Assembly: GCA_937871635.1 (NCBI GenBank)
Contig: CALMNS010000150.1
Coordinates: forward strand, 1 to 7,124
Origin: an uncultured Solirubrobacter sp.
Lineage (GTDB): Bacteria; Actinomycetota; Thermoleophilia; Solirubrobacterales; Solirubrobacteraceae
Length of the DNA stretch: 7,124 bases
Reading direction: 5' to 3'
A program made the position numbers and the translations under genes. The notes under the pieces were generated by a model that saw only the letters and a program-made list of their open reading frames with translations, searched no databases and had not been told where the DNA came from. Below, one piece after another: positions 1 through 5,765 of this stretch (position 1 is its first letter; each line of letters opens with the position of its first letter).

Positions 1-115
1 GGCGGGGGCGTTCTCCCGGTTGGGCCGCGGCGCTGAAGCGGACCGGAGGTCAACGACACTCGGGTGAGGGTGGAGGAGGGCGGGCCGACGGCATCGGCGC
101 TCGCGCGGAGAGGGG

Positions 116-172
116 CCGTCCGTCAGGCCGACCAGGCGGCCGGATCGCGGACGTGGTTCGCCTGACGGACGG
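116..172. terminator. Long hairpin, copy 1 (possible terminator)
   Basis: Positions 116-128 pair with 160-172 as 13 uninterrupted Watson-Crick pairs. After a C/C mismatch (129/159) and a G-T pair (130/158), ACCA (131-134) pairs with TGGT (154-157), leaving a 19-nt loop. No T-run follows on either strand, so this is not a classical intrinsic terminator. U-less hairpins have been proposed as terminators in high-GC actinobacteria. The position, about 170-225 bp past the stop of the minus-strand membrane-protein gene, would suit ending that transcript or one arriving from the left. A role as a protein-binding site or mobile repeat is equally open. Confidence 0.3.
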
Positions 173-231
173 TGAGCGTCCGTCAGGCCGACCAGGTGGC
201 CGGATCGCGGACGTGGTCCGTCTGACGGACG
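117..231. repeat. Two 55-bp tandem direct repeats, period 60 bp
   Basis: Units 117-171 and 177-231 match at 52 of 55 positions and are separated by 5 bp. The differences are C137/T197, T158/C218 and C161/T221. Each unit is itself an imperfect inverted repeat, with the arm GTCCGTCAGGC at the left end and its complement, or near-complement, at the right end. The three differences either fall in the loop or exchange a Watson-Crick pair for a G-T (G-U) pair, so folding is kept in both copies. They also all fall on the same codon position in the frames open across this region. I do not recognise a named repeat family. A REP-like or other small dispersed element is possible but cannot be tested from one locus. 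Confidence 0.85.
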
Positions 232-232
232 C
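176..232. terminator. Long hairpin, copy 2 (possible terminator)
   Basis: Positions 176-188 pair with 220-232, 13 pairs with one G-T (187/221). A C/C mismatch (189/219) follows, then five further pairs (190-194 with 214-218). The 190/218 pair is G-C here, where copy 1 has G-T, and the 187/221 pair is G-T where copy 1 has G-C, so the same stem is held with different bases. It starts 3 nt after copy 1 ends and is the nearer of the two to the minus-strand gene. A transcript of that gene would meet it first. No T-run is present; the terminator role is inferred. Confidence 0.3.
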
Positions 233-340
233 ACGGACCGCCCGCCCGCGCCGGTCCAGCCTGCCTCCGTCCCAGCGCCGTTGACCTTCGCCGGCCACGC
301 GCCCCGGCCGCGCGACCCCACCGCGCACCTTGGTAGGCCA

Positions 341-781
341 CTAGAACCAACCGGCCGCGCGGAGGGCGAGGACCACCGTCACGAGCGCCGCCGCCGTCAT
401 CACCCCCATCTCGCGGCGGACGATGGCGAGGACGATCGAGCGCTGCTCGGCCGCGGGCAGGGCGCGCATGGCCTGGGCGTCCGCGAGCCCGCGCGTGTCG
501 AGCACGGTCTGGGCGGAGAGCAGCCGCAGCCGTTCGGCGATCACCGAGACGGCCAGCGGCAGGGCCCCGTAGAGGAGATGCAGCCCGTCGACGTCGGTGC
601 CGAGGAGGAGCATCACGCCGCCCTGGAGCGCCGTGAGGAGCACCACGAGCTGGGAGAGGCGCAGCAGCTTCCAGAAGGCGTCGGAGGGCTCGACGCGGTA
701 CCAGTGCCACGCCCCCCACAGGCCCGCGACGGCGCTCGTGGTCAGCGTCAGGACGCCGAGCCCGACGTGGATTCCGGTCAA
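341..781 (-). CDS. Four-helix integral membrane protein of unknown function
   Basis: This encodes 146 residues from a TTG at 781 to a TAG at 341-343. I do not recognise the family. Predicted membrane helices lie at about residues 4-25, 39-61, 67-83 and 125-143. A charged, probably cytoplasmic stretch (about 84-124) separates the third and fourth. Histidines at 5, 26 and 68 and tryptophans at 22, 25, 27 and 37 sit at helix ends, and a segment LHLLYG (67-72) opens helix 3. The TTG is the only plausible start: an in-frame TGA lies 15 bp upstream, and a GGGG run 6 nt before it can act as a weak ribosome-binding site. Codon third positions are almost all G/C, which supports real coding and argues that the opposite frame is a shadow. 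It is divergent from nuoA and shares its 63-bp promoter region, so a link to respiration is possible, but nothing in the sequence proves it. Bound heme through the histidines is speculation. Confidence 0.75.
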   Translation of the reverse strand: MTGIHVGLGVLTLTTSAVAGLWGAWHWYRVEPSDAFWKLLRLSQLVVLLTALQGGVMLLLGTDVDGLHLLYGALPLAVSVIAERLRLLSAQTVLDTRGLADAQAMRALPAAEQRSIVLAIVRREMGVMTAAALVTVVLALRAAGWF

Positions 782-795
782 CTCAAGCCCCGTTC

Positions 796-808
796 GTCAC
801 TAAGTGAC
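796..808. promoter_or_regulatory. Perfect 6+6 palindrome in divergent spacer
   Basis: GTCACTAAGTGAC is an exact inverted repeat (796-801 and 803-808) around a single A at 802. Its right arm overlaps the -35 candidate of the nuo promoter, and it lies 15-27 bp upstream of the TTG start of the divergent membrane-protein gene. This is where a dimeric repressor could block both directions. I cannot name the regulator. The dyad has the order TCAC...GTGA, opposite to the Rex/CRP style TGTGA...TCACA, so neither of those is supported. Confidence 0.4.
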
Positions 809-834
809 ACAGGCGCACAAGCTAGTGCTATAAC
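804..834 (+). promoter_or_regulatory. Predicted nuo operon promoter with extended -10
   Basis: A -10 hexamer TATAAC (829-834) matches the housekeeping consensus at five of six positions and is preceded by TGC (826-828), giving an extended -10. A -35 candidate GTGACA (804-809) matches TTGACA at five of six, with a 19-bp spacer; reading it as TGACAC at 805-810 gives 18 bp. Transcription should begin about 6-8 nt after the -10, near 841-843. The GTG of nuoA is at 845, so the 5' leader would be only a few nucleotides. This AT-richer patch stands out in a GC-rich background. No equally good promoter is visible for the minus strand. Confidence 0.6.
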
Positions 835-844
835 GCCGAGCAGG

Positions 845-1216
845 GTGATTCGCAGCTACTTGCCAGCACTCGTGTTCGTCGGTCTCGGCACGTCGATCGG
901 CATCGTCTTCGCGGTCATCAACTCGGTGCTGGGCGCGAAGCCCAAGCAGCATCGCGCGGCCCAGGCGGAGCCCTACGAGAGCGGCATGCCCTCCGACGTC
1001 AAGCAGGGCACCGCGGGCTTCCGGTTCGGCATCTCGTTCTACCTGATCGCGATGCTCTTCATCCTGTTCGACATCGAGGTGATCTTCCTCTATCCCGTCG
1101 CCATCCAGCTCAAGGCGTTCGGCTGGTTCGCGCTCATCGAGATCGTCGTCTTCGTCGTCCTGCTGTTCGTGGCCTTCATCTACGTATGGAGGCGGGGGGC
1201 CTTGGAATGGAAATAG
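845..1216 (+). CDS. nuoA: NADH-quinone oxidoreductase subunit A
   Basis: NuoA (ND3 homologue) is a small membrane-arm subunit of complex I beside the quinone channel. The 123 residues show three membrane helices at about 6-29, 62-85 and 95-115. The family signature runs from PYESG (43-47) through RFGISFYLIAMLFILFDIEV (60-79), including the acidic residues D76 and E78 in helix 2. The helix 1-2 loop has Ser46 where mitochondrial ND3 has its reactive cysteine; E. coli NuoA also has serine. I place the start at GTG 845 because helix 1 begins right after it, the length fits the family, and the promoter ends at 834. The frame stays open far upstream, but that part runs antisense to the membrane-protein gene and would contain the promoter. 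No strong Shine-Dalgarno precedes the start, as expected for a leaderless message. The 3' end overlaps nuoB by 10 nt. Confidence 0.93.
   Translation: MIRSYLPALVFVGLGTSIGIVFAVINSVLGAKPKQHRAAQAEPYESGMPSDVKQGTAGFRFGISFYLIAMLFILFDIEVIFLYPVAIQLKAFGWFALIEIVVFVVLLFVAFIYVWRRGALEWK
1188..1199 (+). promoter_or_regulatory. Ribosome-binding site deciding the nuoB start
   Basis: A purine tract with GGAGG at 1188-1192 and six G at 1194-1199 lies inside the end of nuoA. The G run ends 7 nt before ATG 1207, a normal spacing, and the tract is directly downstream of the competing ATG at 1186. It therefore favours 1207 as the start of nuoB. Confidence 0.6.
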
Positions 1217-1890
1217 TCCGCCGCGAGAAGGTGTCCGCTCCGAGCGACTTCCGCTCGCGCCAGCTCTCGGCGCAGGCGATGCTGCGGGGGGAGCTCGATG
1301 ACGAGGAGCTCAACCAGTACGTCGAGGAGCGGGTGCTGACCACCACGCTCGAGAAGGCGGCGAACTGGGCGCGCGGCAACGCGTTCATGCCGGCCACCTT
1401 CGGCCTCGCCTGCTGCGCGATCGAGATGATGGCCATGGTCGGCTCGCGCGTCGACATCGCCCGCTTCGGCTTCGAGGCGTTCCGCGCCTCGCCGCGCCAG
1501 GCCGACCTCCTGATCATCTCCGGGCGGATCTCGATCAAGATGGCGCCGGTCATCCGGCGCATCTACGACCAGATGCTCGAGCCCAAGTGGGCCATCGCCA
1601 TGGGCGCCTGCTCGAGCTCGATGGGGGTCTTCAACAACTACGCCCTGGTGCCCGCGGACAAGTTCATGCCGGTCGACCTGCACATCCCGGGCTGCCCGCC
1701 GCGGCCCGAGGCGCTCGCCTACGGGGTCCTCAAGCTCCGCAACAAGGTCCTCTCCCACCCCGACCAGGACTGGCGCACCCGCTACGGCGGCCGCGGGACG
1801 GAGGAGGTCCTGCAGTCCGAGGTGGAGGGCGACACGAACGCCGGCCACGCGATCAACGTGTTCGGGGACCAGGTGGGCCAGGGTGCCTGA
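1207..1890 (+). CDS. nuoB: NADH-quinone oxidoreductase subunit B
   Basis: NuoB (PSST homologue) carries 4Fe-4S cluster N2, the last iron-sulphur centre before quinone, in the connecting module with NuoC and NuoD. From ATG 1207 it has 227 residues. The N2 ligands are visible: the tandem pair C69-C70 in GLACCAIEMM, C135 in GACSSSMGVF and C163 in IPGCPPRPE. The segment between the last two ligands is 28 steps, one residue shorter than in E. coli NuoB, with ALVPADKF replacing the usual VVQGVDKF type of sequence. The protein has about 43 extra residues before the conserved core and a charged tail of about 45 residues after it; many bacterial NuoB proteins are 160-185 residues. It overlaps nuoA by 10 nt and nuoC by 8 nt, suggesting coupled translation. 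Confidence 0.95.
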   Translation: MEIVRREKVSAPSDFRSRQLSAQAMLRGELDDEELNQYVEERVLTTTLEKAANWARGNAFMPATFGLACCAIEMMAMVGSRVDIARFGFEAFRASPRQADLLIISGRISIKMAPVIRRIYDQMLEPKWAIAMGACSSSMGVFNNYALVPADKFMPVDLHIPGCPPRPEALAYGVLKLRNKVLSHPDQDWRTRYGGRGTEEVLQSEVEGDTNAGHAINVFGDQVGQGA

Positions 1891-2404
1891 CGCGACCGGC
1901 CTCGAGCTGATCGCGGGCGAGCTGCGCGAAGCGGACGCCGACGCGGTCCTCGACACCCTGCACTTCCGCGGGCGCGCGACCCTGCACGTGCGCCCCGCCG
2001 CGGTGCCGGGCACGCTCGAGCGCCTGCGCGGCAAGGGCTACGGCTTCCTGGCCTCCGTCCACGGGGTCGACTACTTCCCCGAGGAGCCGCGGCTCGGCGT
2101 GATCTACGAGCTGCTCGACATGCGCTCGATCGACCGCATCTCGGTCAAGACGCGCGTGCACACCGAGGATCCGCACGTGCCGAGCGTCACCCCGGCGTGG
2201 CCGACCGCCGACCTGCAGGAGCGCGAGGCCTACGACATGTTCGGCGTCATCTTCGACGGCCACCCCGACCTGCGGCGCTCGCACATGCCCGAGGACTACG
2301 AGGGCCATCCGCAGCGGCGCGACTTCCCGATCGGCGGCGAGCCGATCCTCTACACCCACAACGAGCCCCGTGAGCCGGGCTGGTGGGAAGGCGAAGGGAG
2401 CTAG
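1883..2404 (+). CDS. nuoC: NADH-quinone oxidoreductase subunit C
   Basis: NuoC (30-kDa subunit family) is a cofactor-free structural protein of the connecting module, clamped to NuoD. It has 173 residues from GTG 1883 to TAG 2402-2404. The family signature begins at residue 113 with EREAYDMFGVIFDGHPDLRR and continues through MPEDYEGHP and RRDFPIGGEP. A tail rich in Glu, Gly and Trp closes the protein. The start lies inside the last codons of nuoB (8-nt overlap), with an AGGTGGG purine tract just upstream. It is a stand-alone gene, unlike the fused nuoCD of E. coli. The length is on the short side compared with longer actinobacterial NuoC proteins, but the signature is complete. Confidence 0.95.
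   Translation: MPDATGLELIAGELREADADAVLDTLHFRGRATLHVRPAAVPGTLERLRGKGYGFLASVHGVDYFPEEPRLGVIYELLDMRSIDRISVKTRVHTEDPHVPSVTPAWPTADLQEREAYDMFGVIFDGHPDLRRSHMPEDYEGHPQRRDFPIGGEPILYTHNEPREPGWWEGEGS
2394..2400 (+). promoter_or_regulatory. Ribosome-binding site deciding the nuoD start
   Basis: AAGGGAG at 2394-2400 is a strong Shine-Dalgarno match and ends 6 nt before GTG 2407. It supports that start over the in-frame GTG at 2383, which lies inside nuoC and would add eight residues of no family resemblance. Confidence 0.7.
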
Positions 2405-2406
2405 CC

Positions 2407-3648
2407 GTGGCGCTGACGCCCGACATCGACTACCGCGAGATGGAGCGCTCGGTCGAGCTCTCCGAGATCCAGCACGGGCCCGAGGACGAGTTCCTCACCC
2501 TCAACATGGGCCCGCACCACCCCGCCACGCACGGGGTGCTGCGCCTGCTCACCACGCTCGAGGGTGAGGTCGTCCGCGACGTCAAGCCGATCATCGGCTA
2601 CGTCCACACCGGCATCGAGAAGACCTGCGAGGACAAGGCGTACTGGAAGGTCATCCCGATCGTCGAGCGGATGGACTACCTGTCCTACTACTTCAACGCG
2701 CACGCGTTCTGCGGCGCGGTGGAGACGCTGCTCGACCTCGAGGTCCCGCCCCGCGCGCAGTACCTGCGGGTCATCCACTCAGAACTCAACCGGATCGCCT
2801 CCCACCTCATCTGGCTGGCCACGGGCGGCCTCGACCTGGGCGCGATGTCCGTCTTCTGGTACGGCTGGCGCGACCGCGACCAGATCCTCGACCTCTTCGA
2901 GATGTCCTCGGGCCAGCGGATGCACACCCGCTACTTCCAGGTCGGCGGCGTCATGGAGGACATCCCGCCCGGCTTCGAGGATGCCGTGCGGCGCTTCACG
3001 AGCGGCTTCCCAACGCGCCTGGACCAGTTCGAGGACCTCATCGACAAGAACGAGATCGTCCTGCAGCGGCTGCGCAACGTGGCCGCGGTGGACGAGCAGA
3101 CCCTCCTCGGGCTGGGAGTGACCGGGCCGCTCCTGCGGGCCACGGGCAACCCGTTCGACCTGCGCAAGGCGGCGCCCTACTCGAGCTACGACCACTTCGA
3201 CTTCAAGATCCCGGTCGGCACGGTCGGCGACAACTACGACCGCTACCGCGTGCGCATGGCCGAGATGCGCGAGTCGGTGAAGATCATCGAGCAGGCGCTC
3301 GACGGGCTGCCCGAGGGGCCCTACATCACCGACAACCGCAAGATCGCCCTGCCGCCGCGCCACGAGCTCGCCACCTCGATGGAGGCGCTGATCCACCACT
3401 TCAAGCTCGTCACTGAGGGCTTCCGCGTCCCGCCCGGCGAGGTCTACTACCCGATCGAGTCCCCACGCGGGGAGCTCGGGTGCTTCGTGCGCTCCGACGG
3501 CTCGGCGAAGCCGGCGCGGGTGCACATGCGCGACCCCTCCTTCGTGAACCTGCAGGCGTTCAAGCCGATGGTCCAGGACCTCTACATCGCCGACCTGATC
3601 GCCACTCTGGCGATGCTCGACCCGATCCTCGGCGGGATCGACCGCTAG
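2407..3648 (+). CDS. nuoD: NADH-quinone oxidoreductase subunit D
   Basis: NuoD (49-kDa subunit, related to the large subunit of NiFe hydrogenases) forms the quinone headgroup pocket with NuoB. The 413 residues match the family length. The pocket residues are in place: His42 in HPATHGVLR and Tyr91 in ERMDYLS align with Thermus Nqo4 His38 and Tyr87, with the same 49-residue spacing. Other signatures are IGYVHTGIEKT, SELNRIASHL, SGQRMHTRYFQVGGVMEDIP, a PRGELGCFVRSDGS block and the C-terminal ending LGGIDR. The motif reads GPHHP where many complex I proteins have GPQHP; the cyanobacterial/plastid homologue NdhH also has His, so this is variation and not damage. It starts 2 nt after nuoC stops and ends 6 nt before nuoE. 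Confidence 0.97.
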   Translation: MALTPDIDYREMERSVELSEIQHGPEDEFLTLNMGPHHPATHGVLRLLTTLEGEVVRDVKPIIGYVHTGIEKTCEDKAYWKVIPIVERMDYLSYYFNAHAFCGAVETLLDLEVPPRAQYLRVIHSELNRIASHLIWLATGGLDLGAMSVFWYGWRDRDQILDLFEMSSGQRMHTRYFQVGGVMEDIPPGFEDAVRRFTSGFPTRLDQFEDLIDKNEIVLQRLRNVAAVDEQTLLGLGVTGPLLRATGNPFDLRKAAPYSSYDHFDFKIPVGTVGDNYDRYRVRMAEMRESVKIIEQALDGLPEGPYITDNRKIALPPRHELATSMEALIHHFKLVTEGFRVPPGEVYYPIESPRGELGCFVRSDGSAKPARVHMRDPSFVNLQAFKPMVQDLYIADLIATLAMLDPILGGIDR

Positions 3649-3654
3649 AGCGCG

Positions 3655-4353
3655 ATGGCGACCGTCAGGCGCTTCGAACACGGAAGCCGCGTCCCCGGCT
3701 GGGACGAGGCGGCCGACCTCACCAAGGACCCGGCCGTCGTCCCCGACCCGGCCTCCACCCCCGTGCCGGAGGATCTCCGCTACGAGATCGAGGCCTACGT
3801 CGCCCGCTATCCCGACGTGCGCTCGGCCTCCATCCCCGCGCTGTTCGCCGTCCAGCGCTGGCACGGCTGGTGCTCGCCGACCGCGATCGAGCAGGCGGCC
3901 TGCGTCATGCGTCTCACCCCCGCCTACCTGACCTCGGTGGCCACCTTCTACGACATGTTGGAGACCGAGCCCAAGGGCGAGCACGATGTCTACGTCTGCA
4001 CGAACATCTCGTGCTCGCTGCGCGGCGGCGACCAGGTCTACGAGGCGATGCTGTCGGCGGGCGGCGACGACCCGAGCTTCAACATCCGCTCCTTCGAGTG
4101 CCTCGGGGCGTGCGACATCGCGCCGATGGCCTCGGTCAACGGCATCTACGTCGGGCCGCTCGACGAGGACGACTGCCGGACGATCGTGGAGGACCTCAAG
4201 GCGGGGCGTACGCCGCTCGACGCCAAGCAGATCCGCCACCGCCCGCAGGCCACGAGCTTGACCGCGGAGGGGCCCCCGGCCGTAGACCGGGTGGACGTCG
4301 CGAGCGGTCCGAGCGCGTCCGGCAACGACACCTTCGGCAACAAGGACATGTGA
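3655..4353 (+). CDS. nuoE: NADH-quinone oxidoreductase subunit E
   Basis: NuoE (24-kDa subunit) is a thioredoxin-fold ferredoxin that holds 2Fe-2S cluster N1a next to NuoF. It has 232 residues. Ligands are C115 and C120 in VCTNISCSL, then C149 and C153 in ECLGACDIAP. The C120-C149 gap of 29 is shorter than the 36 in the E. coli and Thermus proteins. The preceding helical part includes SVATFYDMLETEPKGEH, typical of the family. About 40 N-terminal residues and a C-terminal tail from about 195 (rich in Ser, Gly, Pro, Asp) fall outside the conserved core and look disordered. The ATG at 3655 follows nuoD by 6 nt with only a weak ribosome-binding site, so translation probably depends on ribosomes finishing nuoD. 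The final codons contain the AAGGA (4342-4346) that serves nuoF. Confidence 0.96.
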   Translation: MATVRRFEHGSRVPGWDEAADLTKDPAVVPDPASTPVPEDLRYEIEAYVARYPDVRSASIPALFAVQRWHGWCSPTAIEQAACVMRLTPAYLTSVATFYDMLETEPKGEHDVYVCTNISCSLRGGDQVYEAMLSAGGDDPSFNIRSFECLGACDIAPMASVNGIYVGPLDEDDCRTIVEDLKAGRTPLDAKQIRHRPQATSLTAEGPPAVDRVDVASGPSASGNDTFGNKDM

Positions 4354-4354
4354 G

Positions 4355-5761
4355 ATGACGAGCGTCGCCGCGGGTCAGGCCGGAGCCCAGCCCGACCAGA
4401 TCCAGATCCTCTTCCACGAGATCGACCGGCCCGGCCTGGCGTCCCTCGACGTCTACCGGGACCTCGGCGGCTACGCGATGCTCAAGCGCGCGCTGACCGA
4501 GATGACGCCCGAGGCCGTCCTCGCCGAGCTGCAGGCGAGCGGCGTGCGCGGCCGGGGCGGCGCGGGCTTCGCCATGGGCAAGAAGGCGTCCTTCCTGCCA
4601 AAGGGCGACATGGACAAGTACCTCGTCTGCAACGCCGACGAGTCAGAGCCCGGCACCTTCAAGGACCGCGAGCTCATGCAGAAGACCCCGCACACGCTGA
4701 TCGAGGGGCTCGCGATCTCCGCCTACGCGGTCGGGGCGAACCGCGCCTACATCTACATCCGCGGCGAGTACGCGCTCCAGGCCGACGTCCTCGAGGACGC
4801 GCTGATCGAGGCCAAGGCGGCGGGCTACGTCGGCGAGCGGATCTTCGGCTCTGACTTCTCGCTCGAGCTGTGGGTCCACCGGGGCGCCGGGGCCTACATC
4901 TGCGGCGAGGAGACCGCGCTGCTCGACTCGCTGGAGGGCAAGCGCGGCAACCCGCGCCTCAAGCCGCCGTTCCCGGCGATCAACGGCCTCTACGGCGGCC
5001 CGACGCTGATCAACAACGTCGAGACGCTGATGAACGCCCCGCACATCCTCAAGATGGGCGGCGCGGAGTTCGCCAAGATCGGCACGGAGACCTCGACGGG
5101 GACGAAGGTCGTCTCCGTCAGCGGGTGCGTGCGCCGGCCGGGCAACTACGAGGTGGTGCTCGGGACGCCCTCGCGCCACATCATCGAAGGGCTGGCCGGC
5201 GGTGCCCCCGAGGGCCGCTCGATCAAGGCCTGGTTCCCGGGCGGCTCGAGCGCCCCGGTGCTCCCCGGCACGGACGAGATGCTCGACCTCCCCTACGACT
5301 TCGACTCGCTGGCCAAGGCCGGCTCGATGCTCGGCTCGGGCGCGATCATCGTCATCGACGACTCCATCCCGATCGTCGACGTCGCGCTGAAGACCGCGAA
5401 GTTCTACCGCCACGAGTCCTGCGGCAAGTGCACGCCGTGCCGCGAGGGGACCAACTGGACGGTCAAGATGCTCGAGCGGGTCGAGACGGGCGAGGCGACC
5501 CCGATGGACCTCGACATCATGGCGTCGGTCTGCGAGCAGATGATGGGCAATTGCCTCTGCGTCCTCGCCGACGCGATGGCCATGCCGATCGGCTCGATGA
5601 TCAAGCACTTCCGCGAGGAGTTCGAGGCCCACATCGAGGCCGCGCGCGAGCGCAACGGCCTCGGGATCGCCATGCCCGACACGGTCAACCGCGGCGCCCA
5701 CGCCGGGCCCGAGGACCTGCTCGGCGAGCCGGCCTACGCCGGCGCCGCGGAGGCGCACTAG
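4355..5761 (+). CDS. nuoF: NADH-quinone oxidoreductase subunit F
   Basis: NuoF (51-kDa subunit) is the entry point: it binds NADH and FMN and passes electrons to 4Fe-4S cluster N3. It has 468 residues. The glycine-rich nucleotide motif GRGGAGF lies at 66-72, the FMN-contact segment CNADESEPGTFKDRE starts at 92, and YICGEETALL is at 181-190. N3 ligands are C356, C359 and C362 (ESCGKCTPCREGTNW) plus C402 in NCLCVLAD; C400 is an extra nearby cysteine, and spacing favours 402 as the ligand. About 20 residues before the core and a tail of about 35 residues after it lie beyond the conserved fold. ATG 4355 is 1 nt past the nuoE stop, with AAGGA 8 nt upstream. The 4-nt gap to nuoG keeps the operon tight. 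Confidence 0.97.
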   Translation: MTSVAAGQAGAQPDQIQILFHEIDRPGLASLDVYRDLGGYAMLKRALTEMTPEAVLAELQASGVRGRGGAGFAMGKKASFLPKGDMDKYLVCNADESEPGTFKDRELMQKTPHTLIEGLAISAYAVGANRAYIYIRGEYALQADVLEDALIEAKAAGYVGERIFGSDFSLELWVHRGAGAYICGEETALLDSLEGKRGNPRLKPPFPAINGLYGGPTLINNVETLMNAPHILKMGGAEFAKIGTETSTGTKVVSVSGCVRRPGNYEVVLGTPSRHIIEGLAGGAPEGRSIKAWFPGGSSAPVLPGTDEMLDLPYDFDSLAKAGSMLGSGAIIVIDDSIPIVDVALKTAKFYRHESCGKCTPCREGTNWTVKMLERVETGEATPMDLDIMASVCEQMMGNCLCVLADAMAMPIGSMIKHFREEFEAHIEAARERNGLGIAMPDTVNRGAHAGPEDLLGEPAYAGAAEAH

Positions 5762-5765
5762 CCGC

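Larger units (their letters stand above)
1..340. other. Non-coding stretch with hairpin repeats
   Basis: I find no gene I can support here. One plus-strand frame is open from position 3 to a TGA at 282-284, and one minus-strand frame is open from 328 to 50. Both would give Arg/Gly/Pro-rich products. Their shared third-codon positions are only about two-thirds G/C by my count, while the real genes in this window are close to all G/C there. The stretch lies beyond the 3' end of the minus-strand membrane-protein gene. It contains the tandem hairpin repeats at 116-232 and a small extra stem, GGACCG (235-240) with CGGTCC (252-257). The C-terminal tail of a plus-strand gene entering from the left (for example ending at the TGA at 34-36, 65-67 or 282-284) cannot be excluded. 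Confidence 0.6.

Noticed and set aside
3..284. Plus-strand frame open from the left edge to TGA 282-284, with two near-identical 20-residue repeats
   Set aside because: Third positions are only about two-thirds G/C, the composition is Arg/Gly/Pro-rich, and hairpin symmetry explains the repeats. A gene tail from the left remains possible, so it is treated as unproven.
50..328. Minus-strand 92-residue frame over the hairpin repeats
   Set aside because: Same weak third-position signal; an Arg/Pro-rich product with no domain features.
330..350. TTGGT/ACCAA 5-bp stem around the stop of the minus-strand gene
   Set aside because: Too short, with an 11-nt loop and partly coding; not convincing as a terminator.
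796..820. Possible Rex (NADH-sensing repressor) operator upstream of nuoA
   Set aside because: The biology would fit, but the dyad order is TCAC...GTGA and not the TTGTGA...TCACAA pattern of Rex sites.
281..844. Upstream extension of nuoA, giving a 311-residue frame
   Set aside because: It runs antisense to the well-supported membrane-protein gene, would include the nuo promoter, and has no resemblance to NuoA; the family length fits a start at 845.
1186..1206. Earlier ATG for nuoB at 1186
   Set aside because: The purine-rich ribosome-binding tract lies downstream of it and is well spaced for ATG 1207.
2383..2406. Earlier GTG for nuoD at 2383
   Set aside because: AAGGGAG at 2394-2400 is positioned for GTG 2407, and the added residues do not resemble the family.
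2779..4239. Minus-strand 486-residue frame opposite nuoD and nuoE
   Set aside because: Antisense mirror of GC-rich codons; rich in Arg, Val, Asp and Ala with no domain, and fully covered by conserved genes on the plus strand.
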